Assembly: GCA_045614505.1 (NCBI GenBank)
Contig: JAZLDA010000038.1
Span: 1 to 13,916 of the forward strand
Origin: SIG607 sp045614505
GTDB taxonomy: Bacteria; Bacillota; Clostridia; Oscillospirales; Acutalibacteraceae
Length of the DNA stretch: 13,916 nt
Reading direction: 5' to 3'
Shown: piece after piece, positions 6,529-13,916 of the stretch
How positions within the stretch are numbered: the first letter of the stretch is position 1
Layout: each line of letters begins with the position of its first letter
Made by a program: the position numbers and the translations under genes
Notes under the pieces: generated by a model
Told to the model about the DNA's origin: nothing
What the model saw: the letters and a program-made list of their open reading frames with translations, nothing else
Databases searched by the model: none

Positions 6529-7278
6529 ATGAAGGATAATAAAATTCGCCTTCAAAAGCATCTTGCGGAATGCGGAGTTGCATCCCGAAGAAAGGCTGAA
6601 GAGCTGATTGAAAACAGAAAAGTAAAGGTTAACGGCAGAATAGCAACCATTGGAGACAAGGTTGACCCTATAAGAGATAAGGTTACGGTTTCGGGTAAAA
6701 CTATTGTTCCCGTAAACCGCAAAGTATATATTATGCTTCATAAACCAAGAGGCTTTGTGACCACCGTTTCTGACGAGCTGGGCAGAAAATGCGTTACCGA
6801 CCTTGTAAAGGATGTAGGAGTGAGGGTTTTCCCTGTGGGAAGACTGGATAAGGATTCTGAGGGTCTGCTTTTAATGACCAATGACGGGGAGTTTGCCAAT
6901 AACCTTACCCACCCCTCAAAGCACGTTAATAAAACCTACAGAACCACCGTTAAGGGTGAGGTGGATGACCGACAATTGCTTTCTCTCACCGAGGGTGTTG
7001 AAATAGATGGAAAAAAGACTTTGCCCTGCGACTGCTTTGTTGCAGAAAGAAAGGCGGATCGCACAGTGCTTATTTTCATTATCCATGAGGGGAGAAACCG
7101 TCAGATAAGAAAAATGTGCGAAGCAGTGGGACTTGAGGTTATTCGACTTAAACGCACCGAGATTGCAGGGGTTAAATTGGGTATGCTGCCTCAGGGCAAA
7201 TGGCGTGACCTTAATGAGCGTGAAATGAAGCGTCTTACTTCTGTTTCTTCAAGCAAGGAGGGAATGGCGGATGATTAG
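6529..7278 (+). CDS. rluB: RsuA/RluB-family rRNA pseudouridine synthase
   Basis: Converts a specific uridine in rRNA to pseudouridine; the RluB branch modifies 23S rRNA U2605 (E. coli numbering). The protein has 249 residues. It starts with an S4 RNA-binding domain (about residues 5-55: IRLQKHLAECGVASRRKAEE, then VKVNGRIATIGDKVD). The catalytic domain follows after IMLHKPRGFVTT. The catalytic aspartate is D107 in GRLDKDSEGLLLMTNDG. Further family motifs are LTHPSKHVNKTYRT and IIHEGRNRQIRKMCEAVG. Start ATG 6529 follows GAGGAG with a good spacer, 10 bases after the dacF stop. The RluB/RsuA distinction rests mainly on the gene neighbourhood (scpAB and dac genes, as in Firmicutes), so the family call is firm but the exact target base is inferred. 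The stop overlaps the next gene by 8 bases. Confidence 0.92.
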   Translation: MKDNKIRLQKHLAECGVASRRKAEELIENRKVKVNGRIATIGDKVDPIRDKVTVSGKTIVPVNRKVYIMLHKPRGFVTTVSDELGRKCVTDLVKDVGVRVFPVGRLDKDSEGLLLMTNDGEFANNLTHPSKHVNKTYRTTVKGEVDDRQLLSLTEGVEIDGKKTLPCDCFVAERKADRTVLIFIIHEGRNRQIRKMCEAVGLEVIRLKRTEIAGVKLGMLPQGKWRDLNEREMKRLTSVSSSKEGMADD

Positions 7279-7654
7279 CGTACTTCCTTTGAAAAACGAA
7301 AGCGAAGTTAAAAAGCTGTTTTCGGCTCATAACCTTGAATTCGGTGAGTTTTCGGGCGCAGTGTGTGCAATGTGTAACGGCGAAAGGCTTGGATATTGCC
7401 TTTTTGACCTTGACGGCAAAAAAATGACGGTGCTTGAAATTCAGCCTAAAGATGACCTCGCTCTTGCAGACGGCATACTGAGAAGCGCTCTTCATAATGC
7501 TGTTTGCGCAAAGGTGATAAGAGCAGAATATAATGAAACTTCACCTGTGGAAATCTTTGAAAAACTCGGCTTTATACTCAGCAGTGAGGAAAAGACCCTT
7601 GATATTTCAAAGCTTTTTAAAAGTTGTCACAGTTGCGGCAATAAAAACACTTGA
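7271..7654 (+). CDS. Small GNAT-like protein, function unknown
   Basis: A 127-residue protein that resembles a shortened GNAT acetyltransferase. The central part (LGYCLFDLDGKKMTVLEIQP, then LADGILRSALHNAV) looks like GNAT strands 3-4 with the helix that normally carries the acetyl-CoA loop. RAEYNETSPVEIFEKLGF matches the late GNAT region with its typical 'ekLGF' element. The usual acetyl-CoA motif Q/RxxGxG/A is not recognisable, so catalytic activity is doubtful. The C-terminus has a short cysteine pair, SCHSCG. The start at 7271 overlaps rluB by 8 bases and is preceded by GGAGGG with an 8-base spacer, so the two are likely co-translated. No signal peptide or membrane segment is present. The substrate is unknown; it may act on a ribosomal or other cytoplasmic target, but this is only a guess from its partner. 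The gene is clearly real from spacing and frame. Confidence 0.7.
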   Translation: MISVLPLKNESEVKKLFSAHNLEFGEFSGAVCAMCNGERLGYCLFDLDGKKMTVLEIQPKDDLALADGILRSALHNAVCAKVIRAEYNETSPVEIFEKLGFILSSEEKTLDISKLFKSCHSCGNKNT

Positions 7655-7679
7655 TTTTTCATTACGGTTGTGATAGAAT
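7651..7679 (+). promoter_or_regulatory. Extended -10 promoter of secG
   Basis: TTGATT (7651-7656), a 17-base spacer and TAGAAT (7674-7679), the -10 box being directly preceded by TGA, an extended -10 element. The -35 box overlaps the TGA stop of the GNAT-like gene. The secG start is 31 bases downstream of the -10 box, behind an AGGAGG ribosome site. This gives secG a transcription start of its own in addition to any read-through from upstream. Confidence 0.7.
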
Positions 7680-7710
7680 TGCTATGTTAACGGATTAGGA
7701 GGATTTTTAA

Positions 7711-7965
7711 ATGCAAACTTTACAGATTATTTTAGGTGTAATTTTAGGTATACTTTCTATAGCAATAGTTATTCTTGTTCTTTTCCAGCAGGGTCACCGC
7801 GCAGGTATCAACGGAGCTATTTCCGGTGCTGCTGAGACCTTCCTTTCTAAGAACAAGGCAAGAACTGCCGACGGACTTTTTAAGCGCTTCACCACTATTT
7901 GCGCTATCGCCTTTTTCGTTCTTGCTATTGCAGCTACAGTAATTGCTACAATTATTTCCAAATAA
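7711..7965 (+). CDS. secG: Preprotein translocase subunit SecG
   Basis: Small membrane subunit of the SecYEG channel that helps SecA-driven protein export. It has 84 residues, typical for Firmicutes. Two transmembrane helices (about residues 3-26 and 60-82) flank a cytoplasmic loop with the family signature: LVLFQQGHRAGINGAISG, then AETFLSKNKARTADG and FKRFTTICA. Start ATG 7711 is preceded by AGGAGG with a suitable spacer. The gene has its own extended -10 promoter (7651-7679) and an intrinsic terminator 15 bases after the stop, so it is most likely a one-gene unit. In many Firmicutes secG is followed by rnr and smpB; here a BofA-family gene follows instead. Confidence 0.96.
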   Translation: MQTLQIILGVILGILSIAIVILVLFQQGHRAGINGAISGAAETFLSKNKARTADGLFKRFTTICAIAFFVLAIAATVIATIISK

Positions 7966-7979
7966 TTCATAAAATTCGG

Positions 7980-8009
7980 CGCGGCTTACTTAAAGTAAGC
8001 CGCGTTTTT
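7980..8009 (+). terminator. Intrinsic terminator of secG
   Basis: A perfect 10-bp GC-rich stem, CGCGGCTTAC (7980-7989) and GTAAGCCGCG (7995-8004), with loop TTAAA, is directly followed by TTTTT (8005-8009) and, after CA, a second T-run. The shape is that of a strong Rho-independent terminator on the plus strand. No comparable T-run lies on the minus-strand side, so it acts in one direction. Confidence 0.92.
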
Positions 8010-8056
8010 CATTTTTACGACTCCTTTCTCATATTATTCATAGGAGATGATTAAAA

Positions 8057-8323
8057 ATGAAAGTTCTGACAACTGTATTTTGGATATTTCTGGGTATTTA
8101 CAGCCTTTTTTACCTTTATATGCTTATTGTTTCAAGGAAGCCTTTCCGATATATGGCTCTTAATGCCCTTTGCGGGTGGTGGTGCTTTGCTGTCCTTGAA
8201 CTTTCTTCTTTTTTAACGGGACTTCATATTCCTTTAAATCCTGCTACTGTTATTGTTTCGGGGGTACTGGGTGCGCCGGGAACTGTTTTACTTGAAGTAC
8301 TGAGATATTGCATATTCATTTAA
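8057..8323 (+). CDS. bofA: Pro-sigma-K processing inhibitor BofA family protein
   Basis: An 88-residue membrane protein matching the BofA family. In Bacillus subtilis, BofA sits in the outer forespore membrane and restrains SpoIVFB, the M50 protease that activates pro-sigma-K, until engulfment is complete. The C-terminal half is diagnostic: LNALCGWW, TGLHIPLNPATVIVSGVLGAPGTVLLEVLRY. Hydrophobic helices cover about residues 4-25 and 33-52, and a glycine/proline-containing hydrophobic segment covers about 60-82. Start ATG 8057 lies 6 bases after AGGAGATGA (8042-8050). It is isolated between the secG terminator and the addB promoter. I see no convincing vegetative promoter, which would fit a sporulation-specific sigma factor, though a sigma-E promoter could not be demonstrated. 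SpoIVFA and SpoIVFB are not in this window, so the actual partner is unknown. Confidence 0.8.
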   Translation: MKVLTTVFWIFLGIYSLFYLYMLIVSRKPFRYMALNALCGWWCFAVLELSSFLTGLHIPLNPATVIVSGVLGAPGTVLLEVLRYCIFI

Positions 8324-8330
8324 AAAATAG

Positions 8331-8359
8331 ATGCGAAAATCAGTAAAGTATGGTACAAT
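8331..8359 (+). promoter_or_regulatory. Extended -10 promoter of addBA
   Basis: TACAAT (8354-8359) is directly preceded by TGG, an extended -10 element. At 17 bases upstream lies a poor -35 box, ATGCGA (8331-8336, three of six matches). It sits between the bofA stop and the addB start, 30 bases before the addB ATG, with the ribosome site GGGAGG in between. The extended -10 can make up for the weak -35. Confidence 0.6.
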
Positions 8360-8389
8360 ATACAGGAAGAAACTTTTTGGGAGGAAACA

Positions 8390-11300
8390 ATGCTTAATTT
8401 TATTTACGGACGCGCGGCTACCGGTAAGACAACCGAAATGCTGTCTATTATAGAAAAGCAGGCAAGAGTCGGTAAAAATATCGTATTTCTTGTTCCCGAG
8501 CAGTTTACATTTGAAAGCGAAAGAGCAGTGCTTGAACTCCTTGGAGATAAGTTATCCCATAATGTCACCGTGCTAAGCTTTACAAGTCTTGCAGAAACCC
8601 TCACACGACTTTGTGGAGGCGGTGCAAGAGGAGTGCTTACCGACGCCGACAAAATACTCTTTATGAACAGGACGCTGTTGTCCTTAAAGGACGAGCTTTA
8701 TATCTGGCGCAGATATCTTTCCTCACCCGGATTTGCTTCTAAAGTGGTAGATATGATTGGCGAATTTAAAGTCAGCGCCGTTTTCCCCGAGGATTTGGAT
8801 GAGGTTGCCGAAAGACTTGAAGAGTCGGCACTGAAAGAAAAAATTAAGGCTCTCTCTCTTGTATACAGGGCTTATGATGCTATGCTTGCCGGCAAATTTA
8901 TTGACCCTGCAGATAAGCTGGACAAGCTTTATAACGATTTAAAACAGCATAAATTCTTTGAAAACAAAGCCGTTTTTATTGACGGCTTTAAAGGCTTTAC
9001 AGGTCAACAGTACAGAATAATTGATATTATTATTGCTACTGCCGATGATGTGACCGTTACCGCACTGAGTGATAATATTGAAGAAGAAAGACTGGATATT
9101 TTCTCAAATACCACTGCTGCTGTAAAAAAAATAACCGATATTGCAAAGCGCCACCGTGTCAGTGTCGGAGAGAGCCTGCATTTAACAGAGACTCATTATG
9201 AGAGTGCAGATATGAAATGCGTAGAAAGTATCCTTTCGGGTAATGCGCCTGATGCAGAAGAAAGCGGAGAAAATATAAGCCTTTGTGTAGCAAAGACCGT
9301 TGCTGATGAAGTGCATTTTACTGCAAGAAATATAAGACGGCTTGTTCGTGAAAAGGGTTACCGCTATAGGGATTTTGTAATTATAGCAAGAAATCCCGAG
9401 CATTATGAAAGCGCAATTGAAAGAGAGTTTGCCACCCACGATATTTCCTGTTTCTTTGATAAGCGTATCCCTCTGACAGTCTCGCCGCTTTTTGCCTTTA
9501 TTGAAGCGGCACTCAACTGCATTTCCACCTTTGACAGTGACGAAATTTTCCGTTTTGTTAAAACGGGACTCGCCTCAGATATGACCGATGAGGAAATCAG
9601 TGAGCTTGAAAATTATGTATTTCTGTGGAACATATCCGCTATTGGCTGGAACAAAAAATGGGATATGGACCCTACCGGATTTTCTGAGACCGACCCAAAT
9701 AGGGAAGAAGAAATAAAAGAGACACTGGACCGACTTGATATATTAAAGCATAAGGCAATTGACCCAATTATCAGTTTGCGCCGTGAATTCGGAGAGACTG
9801 TAAGAGAAAAGGCGCAGGCGTTGGTAAAACTGCTTGAAGATTGCCGCACGGCAGACAGAATGAACGGTTTGCTGTCATTTATGTCGGCTGATTTTTCTCC
9901 CGAGGACATTGATGCGCTGCGCCAGAGCTGGGAAAGCGTAATGGGTGTTCTTGACGGCGTTGTGCGTTGCTTCGGAGATGACAAGGTATCCTGTGAACAG
10001 TTTAAGGAAATGTTCGCTATTTCCTGCGAGATGACTACTGTGGGAAGAATTCCTCAGATGCTTGACGAAGTTACCTTCGGTGCCGCAGACAGAATCCGTC
10101 CCTCACGCCCAAAGGTTGCCTTCATTTTAGGAGCTAATCAGGGTATATTCCCAAAATTCCCCGAAAACAACAGTATTTTAGGCAACTCAGACAGAAGGAC
10201 TCTTATTGAGCAGGGTCTTGAAGTGCGTAACAAAGCCGTATTTCAGACGGTAGAAGAAAACCAGCTTGTGTATTCCTGCGTCTGCTGTCCGTCAGAAATG
10301 CTTTTTGTTTCCTGCAATCAGACGGGAAGTGACGGCAGTGCTAATGAACCTGCCGGATTTTTCGGTGAACTGAGCCGTGCAATAACCGGAGCAGGTCTTT
10401 ATTTCGAGCCGCAGGAAAGTCTTAATGAACATAATCTGCCTGAAACCGCAGATGCGGCATTCCGTACACTTTGCAGTTTCGCCGGAAACAACAGAAAGGG
10501 CACTGCTACCTTAATTGAAGCTGTGCTGACAGATGAAGAAAAGAAAAAGGAATTTGCACGTGTTGTAAGCGCTTCTGCAGGGTACGAGAAAAAACTGTCT
10601 GAAGATAATGCAAAAGCCCTTTTCGGCTACAATATTCCCATTTCTGCCACAAGGTTTGATTCCTATCACGGCTGTCATTTTAAGTATTTTTGCAAGTATG
10701 GTCTTAAGACTTCGGTGCTTCAGCCTGCAAAACTGGACGTTATGCAGAGAGGTACCATTGTTCACTATGTCCTTGAACAGTTCTGCAATGCCCATCTTAA
10801 AGATATTGAAACTGTGTCGGGACATCAGATAAAAGAGGAAACAGACAAATATATTTCTGATTATTTTAAAAGTGTGCGCGGCAGTGAATTTCTTTTTACC
10901 GCAAGGTTTAGATTTTTGCTCAGAAATATTGCAGAGGGTATAATTGAGGTTATTGAAAGAATAGTTAACGAATTTGCGCAAAGCAGCTTCAGACCCGAAA
11001 AATGTGAAGTTTCCATTGGAAATGACGGAACTATTCCCACCGTACAGTTCCCGTTCGGCAAAAACGGAATGCTTTCCCTTTACGGCAGTATTGACCGACT
11101 GGATAGATGGGGCAGTTACATACGCATTGTAGATTACAAAACCGGCGGCAAGACCTTTAAGCTTTCTGACACTCTGTACGGTCTTAATCTGCAGATGCTT
11201 TTATATTTGTACTGTGTAATCAGAGGAAACAATAAGGAGTATAAGGGCAAAAATCCTGCAGGTATTTTATATCTTCCTTCAAAAAAGGATATAAAGAAAA

Positions 11301-11683
11301 CAGGACTTGCAATGAACGGAATTATATGTGAAAACAGAGATGTTGTTGAGGCAATGGAAAAAGACAATGCAGGCACATTTATTCCGAAATACAAGATAAA
11401 TAAAGACGGCAGTCCGTCAAAAAGCAACACCTCTTTTATTCCCGAAGAGGCCTTTGATACAATTTTCGACTATATTGAAAAGTTAACAGCCCAAATGGGC
11501 GAGCAACTGCATAAGGGCAATATATCGGTTGACCCCATTGAGAGTGCAGATAGCAGTGCATGCAAGTACTGTGATTACAAAACTGTATGCGGCAGAGAAG
11601 ACGAGGAATGTCGTAAAGCGGAAAAATATTCTAACTCAGATATATTTGCAAAGATGAGAGGAGATGATGACAGTGAAGTTTGA
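8390..11683 (+). CDS. addB: ATP-dependent helicase/deoxyribonuclease subunit B
   Basis: Subunit of AddAB, the Gram-positive counterpart of RecBCD, which unwinds and resects double-strand DNA ends up to Chi sites for recombination repair. Its 1097 residues are near the family's usual ~1150. The N-terminus has the Walker A motif GRAATGKT (residues 7-14) and then LVPEQFTFESERAV. The middle resembles an inactivated helicase. The C-terminal nuclease domain has D902 (YGSIDRLDRW) and D915-Y-K917 followed by TGG. Four cysteines fit the iron-sulfur staple known from B. subtilis AddB: C762 (SYHGCHFKYF), then C1058-x2-C1061-x5-C1067. ATG 8390 follows GGGAGG. It has its own promoter (8331-8359) and overlaps addA, which is the usual addBA order. 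All key residues are present, so a functional protein is expected. Confidence 0.96.
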   Translation: MLNFIYGRAATGKTTEMLSIIEKQARVGKNIVFLVPEQFTFESERAVLELLGDKLSHNVTVLSFTSLAETLTRLCGGGARGVLTDADKILFMNRTLLSLKDELYIWRRYLSSPGFASKVVDMIGEFKVSAVFPEDLDEVAERLEESALKEKIKALSLVYRAYDAMLAGKFIDPADKLDKLYNDLKQHKFFENKAVFIDGFKGFTGQQYRIIDIIIATADDVTVTALSDNIEEERLDIFSNTTAAVKKITDIAKRHRVSVGESLHLTETHYESADMKCVESILSGNAPDAEESGENISLCVAKTVADEVHFTARNIRRLVREKGYRYRDFVIIARNPEHYESAIEREFATHDISCFFDKRIPLTVSPLFAFIEAALNCISTFDSDEIFRFVKTGLASDMTDEEISELENYVFLWNISAIGWNKKWDMDPTGFSETDPNREEEIKETLDRLDILKHKAIDPIISLRREFGETVREKAQALVKLLEDCRTADRMNGLLSFMSADFSPEDIDALRQSWESVMGVLDGVVRCFGDDKVSCEQFKEMFAISCEMTTVGRIPQMLDEVTFGAADRIRPSRPKVAFILGANQGIFPKFPENNSILGNSDRRTLIEQGLEVRNKAVFQTVEENQLVYSCVCCPSEMLFVSCNQTGSDGSANEPAGFFGELSRAITGAGLYFEPQESLNEHNLPETADAAFRTLCSFAGNNRKGTATLIEAVLTDEEKKKEFARVVSASAGYEKKLSEDNAKALFGYNIPISATRFDSYHGCHFKYFCKYGLKTSVLQPAKLDVMQRGTIVHYVLEQFCNAHLKDIETVSGHQIKEETDKYISDYFKSVRGSEFLFTARFRFLLRNIAEGIIEVIERIVNEFAQSSFRPEKCEVSIGNDGTIPTVQFPFGKNGMLSLYGSIDRLDRWGSYIRIVDYKTGGKTFKLSDTLYGLNLQMLLYLYCVIRGNNKEYKGKNPAGILYLPSKKDIKKTGLAMNGIICENRDVVEAMEKDNAGTFIPKYKINKDGSPSKSNTSFIPEEAFDTIFDYIEKLTAQMGEQLHKGNISVDPIESADSSACKYCDYKTVCGREDEECRKAEKYSNSDIFAKMRGDDDSEV

Positions 11684-13916
11684 TGAACTGACAATTCCTC
11701 AGCAGGCAGCGGTAAGAGAAAAGGGAAGTATCCTTGTTTCAGCCGCCGCAGGCTCGGGAAAAACAGCAGTTTTAGTACAGCGAATAATAGATGAACTCAC
11801 TTCACAGGAAAATCCTCTCAGTGCCGACAGACTCCTTGTGGTCACCTTTACCGTGGCTGCCGCAGGAGAAATGCGCTCTCGCCTTGAAAAGGGACTTGAT
11901 GATTATTGCAGAGAGCATCCCGAAGATGTTGGCGCCGCAAGACAGAAACTTTTACTTCAAAGCGCTAAGATATGCACCATTGACTCATTTTGTATTGATA
12001 TGGTGCGTGAGAATTTCTCAAGAGCAGGGGTATCTCCCGATTTTAAAATAGCAGAGGATAAGGATATCCTGTTAATGAACGAAAAGGCAATGTCTCTCGT
12101 TTTCGAAAAGTATTTCGAGAGTGAGGACAAAGAGTTTCTTCATCTTCTTGATGCCTTCGGCTCTGTGTATGACGAAAAAAATCTGATGGATGCTGTGGAG
12201 CAGATTTATGAAAAAAGTCAGAATCTGCCGTTCCCTGAAATCTGGCTTCAGTCAATGGAGAACAGATATAATAGTGAAGCCTTCGAAATGTGGTGCTCCT
12301 TTGCCTTTGATGAGGCTGTAAGGCGCACCGATATTGCCGCACGCTTTGTTGGTGCCGCAGAGGAATTCTTCCAAAATGATGCAGCGGTGGCTAAGGGATA
12401 CTCACCTAATTTCACCCTTGCATCAGAGCAAATAAAAGAAATCAGAAGCGCCGCCGAAGAAGGAAATTGGGACAAGGTTGTTCTATATTGTTCTGACTTT
12501 TCTTTCGGAAAATTCGGCTCTGTTAAAGGGTCAAATGAAAACAAAAATGCTCTTTCGGTTAAAGCTCTGAGAAAGCTTGTTGAAGGGCAAATTGACAAAA
12601 TTTCCACACTTTTCAGCGATGAGCTTGCCGTTACTAAAGAGCGCTTTCTTGAAAACGCTCCAGCAAATAAAATGCTCATAAGGCTTGCAACGGAATATAC
12701 TGCCGCGCTCCAAAACGAAAAGAAGGAAAGAAATCTTTATACCTTTTCGGATATTGAGCATATTGCTTTTTCCCTTATTTGCAAAACCGACGGCGATGTT
12801 ATTCTCCTTAAAGAAGAAGCAAAAGAATATATTGAAAATTATGATGAAATCCTTGTAGACGAGTATCAGGATGTCAACGACCTTCAGGATGCTTTTTTCT
12901 ATTATCTTTCGGATTTAGGAAAACATCTTTTTGCCGTAGGTGATGTTAAACAGAGCATTTATGGATTTAGAGGTGCTAACCCTGAAAACTTTATTGCTAA
13001 AATGAATAAAGCGGTAAGCTATGAAAAGGCAGGGGAAAATGACCTTAAAGCCATTGTGCTGGATGCAAATTTCAGAAGCCGTAAGGGGATTTGTGACTGC
13101 GTTAACTTTATGTTTGATAAACTGATGACAAGGGATAACTGCGGCATTTCTTATATGGAGACCGAACGACTTGTTCCAGAGGCTAAGTTCCCCGAAAGCA
13201 GTGTGCCTTGCACTGAATTCCATATAGTTGACTCAAGGGGAGAAAGCGAAAAAGAGGCAGAAGCCATTCATATTGCCGATTGCATTGAAAATATAATGAA
13301 TTCCGGCGAGGTTATCTTTGATAAGCAGACCGGAAAAATGAGACAAGCAAAATACTCGGATTTTGCAGTTTTAATGCGCGCCATGAAGGGCAACGCTTCC
13401 TTTGTTGCCGAGGAACTTAGAAGACGCGGAATTCCCGTTTCTTATACAAAGGACAGCTTTTTAGAGGCAAAGGAAATAGGGATGATGCTGGCACTTTTAA
13501 GTGTCATTGATAACCCCACCAGAGAGGTTGAACTTCTTTCAACTATGATGTCTCCTATGTTCCGCTTTACTCCCGATGATATGGCACAAATCCGTTGCGC
13601 CGACAGAAAAGCGGGACTGTACAGCGCAGTTATAGCCTGCGCCGCAAATGGGAATGAAGCCTGCAAAAACTTCCTTGATTTTATAGGAGAAATCCGCCGA
13701 AGCGCCGTGGTATTGCCTTTGCCTCGTTTGATTTCCAAAATATATGACACCACAAGCTTTTTAAATATTGCCGAAATGATGCCCGACGGACAGGCAAGAA
13801 AGGCTAATCTTATTCGACTTTCAGAGCTTGCCTCTTCTTTTTCCGCTTCGGGAAATAACAGTATAGGCAATTTCTTAAATAACCTTAAAAAACTGGATAA
13901 CGGTAAAATAAAAGGC
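11673..13916 (+). CDS. addA: ATP-dependent helicase/nuclease subunit A, 3' end cut by window
   Basis: Superfamily 1A (UvrD/RecB-like) helicase and nuclease subunit of AddAB. The window holds 748 codons of an expected ~1200, so the last helicase motifs and the C-terminal nuclease domain lie outside. Seen in order are the Q-motif region LTIPQQAAV, Walker A AAAGSGKT (residues 24-31), motif Ia LLVVTFTVAAAGEMRSR, CTIDSFC, motif II D396-E-Y-Q-D400, motif III GDVKQSIYGFRGANP (from residue 423) and NFRSR (466-470). The long stretch between motifs Ia and II is the usual AddA insertion. Starts at ATG 11664, ATG 11667 and GTG 11673 are in one frame. I prefer GTG 11673, because AGGAGATGA (11659-11667) lies 5 bases before it, the same arrangement as at bofA, while the ATGs overlap that site. 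It overlaps addB by 11 bases or slightly more. Confidence 0.95.
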   Translation, partial: MKFDELTIPQQAAVREKGSILVSAAAGSGKTAVLVQRIIDELTSQENPLSADRLLVVTFTVAAAGEMRSRLEKGLDDYCREHPEDVGAARQKLLLQSAKICTIDSFCIDMVRENFSRAGVSPDFKIAEDKDILLMNEKAMSLVFEKYFESEDKEFLHLLDAFGSVYDEKNLMDAVEQIYEKSQNLPFPEIWLQSMENRYNSEAFEMWCSFAFDEAVRRTDIAARFVGAAEEFFQNDAAVAKGYSPNFTLASEQIKEIRSAAEEGNWDKVVLYCSDFSFGKFGSVKGSNENKNALSVKALRKLVEGQIDKISTLFSDELAVTKERFLENAPANKMLIRLATEYTAALQNEKKERNLYTFSDIEHIAFSLICKTDGDVILLKEEAKEYIENYDEILVDEYQDVNDLQDAFFYYLSDLGKHLFAVGDVKQSIYGFRGANPENFIAKMNKAVSYEKAGENDLKAIVLDANFRSRKGICDCVNFMFDKLMTRDNCGISYMETERLVPEAKFPESSVPCTEFHIVDSRGESEKEAEAIHIADCIENIMNSGEVIFDKQTGKMRQAKYSDFAVLMRAMKGNASFVAEELRRRGIPVSYTKDSFLEAKEIGMMLALLSVIDNPTREVELLSTMMSPMFRFTPDDMAQIRCADRKAGLYSAVIACAANGNEACKNFLDFIGEIRRSAVVLPLPRLISKIYDTTSFLNIAEMMPDGQARKANLIRLSELASSFSASGNNSIGNFLNNLKKLDNGKIKG

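Noticed and set aside
8005..8037. Possible promoter for bofA (TTTTCA with a TATTAT or CATATTAT box; CATATTAT loosely resembles a sigma-E -10)
   Set aside because: The best sigma-A pairing has a 20-base spacer, no sigma-E -35 is seen at the right distance, and transcription would start almost inside the ribosome site.
9182..9984. Minus-strand open frames within addB (9182-9439 and 9613-9984)
   Set aside because: They lie fully inside the well-supported AddB frame, have no ribosome site and show no recognisable domain.
1..13916. A new defence, mobile or biosynthetic system
   Set aside because: Every sizeable open frame is explained by a known housekeeping or sporulation family; there are no transposases, integrases, repeat arrays or unexplained multi-gene cassettes.

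Overview
The window looks like chromosomal housekeeping DNA from a low-to-moderate GC, endospore-forming Clostridia member, probably of the Oscillospirales/Ruminococcaceae type. This placement is inferred from gene content (AddAB instead of RecBCD, ScpAB, GerW/YtfJ, a DacF-type carboxypeptidase, BofA), from strong AGGAGG-type ribosome sites and from A/T-rich intergenic regions. I see no insertion sequences, phage genes, tRNA/rRNA genes, CRISPR arrays or toxin modules. Almost all of the sequence is coding and the genes are tightly packed.

Layout. (1) Positions 1-2822, minus strand: an operon read leftwards, murI (glutamate racemase) - DUF1934/YwiB-like protein - argS (arginyl-tRNA synthetase, 3' end outside the window). 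(2) Positions 2823-2970: a divergent intergenic region with back-to-back sigma-A-like promoters, one for each direction. (3) Positions 2971-7654, plus strand: a long, tightly spaced set of an M50 site-2-type membrane protease, scpA, scpB, a GerW/YtfJ-family sporulation protein, a DacF-type D,D-carboxypeptidase, an RsuA/RluB-type pseudouridine synthase and a small GNAT-like protein. (4) Positions 7651-8009: secG as a separate unit with its own promoter and a clear intrinsic terminator. (5) Positions 8057-8323: a BofA-family membrane protein. (6) Positions 8331-13916: a promoter followed by addB and overlapping addA (3' end outside the window), which form the two-subunit helicase-nuclease for double-strand break repair.

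How the genes fit together. The central block joins chromosome organisation (ScpAB, which work with SMC), sporulation and cell-wall remodelling (GerW, DacF) and ribosome modification. MurI on the opposite strand supplies D-glutamate for the same wall. SecG belongs to the protein export channel, which DacF probably uses through its signal peptide. AddAB handles break repair.

I did not find a convincing new multi-gene system. The most interesting non-coding signal is a perfect 13-bp inverted repeat (5371-5402) between gerW and dacF. It buries the only good ribosome-binding sequence of dacF, and a second, competing hairpin lies across the start region. Other points for a second look are signature-motif changes in ArgRS and MurI, the uncharacterised GNAT-like gene, start-codon choices for dacF and addA, and the presence of both an M50 protease and a BofA-type inhibitor in the window.
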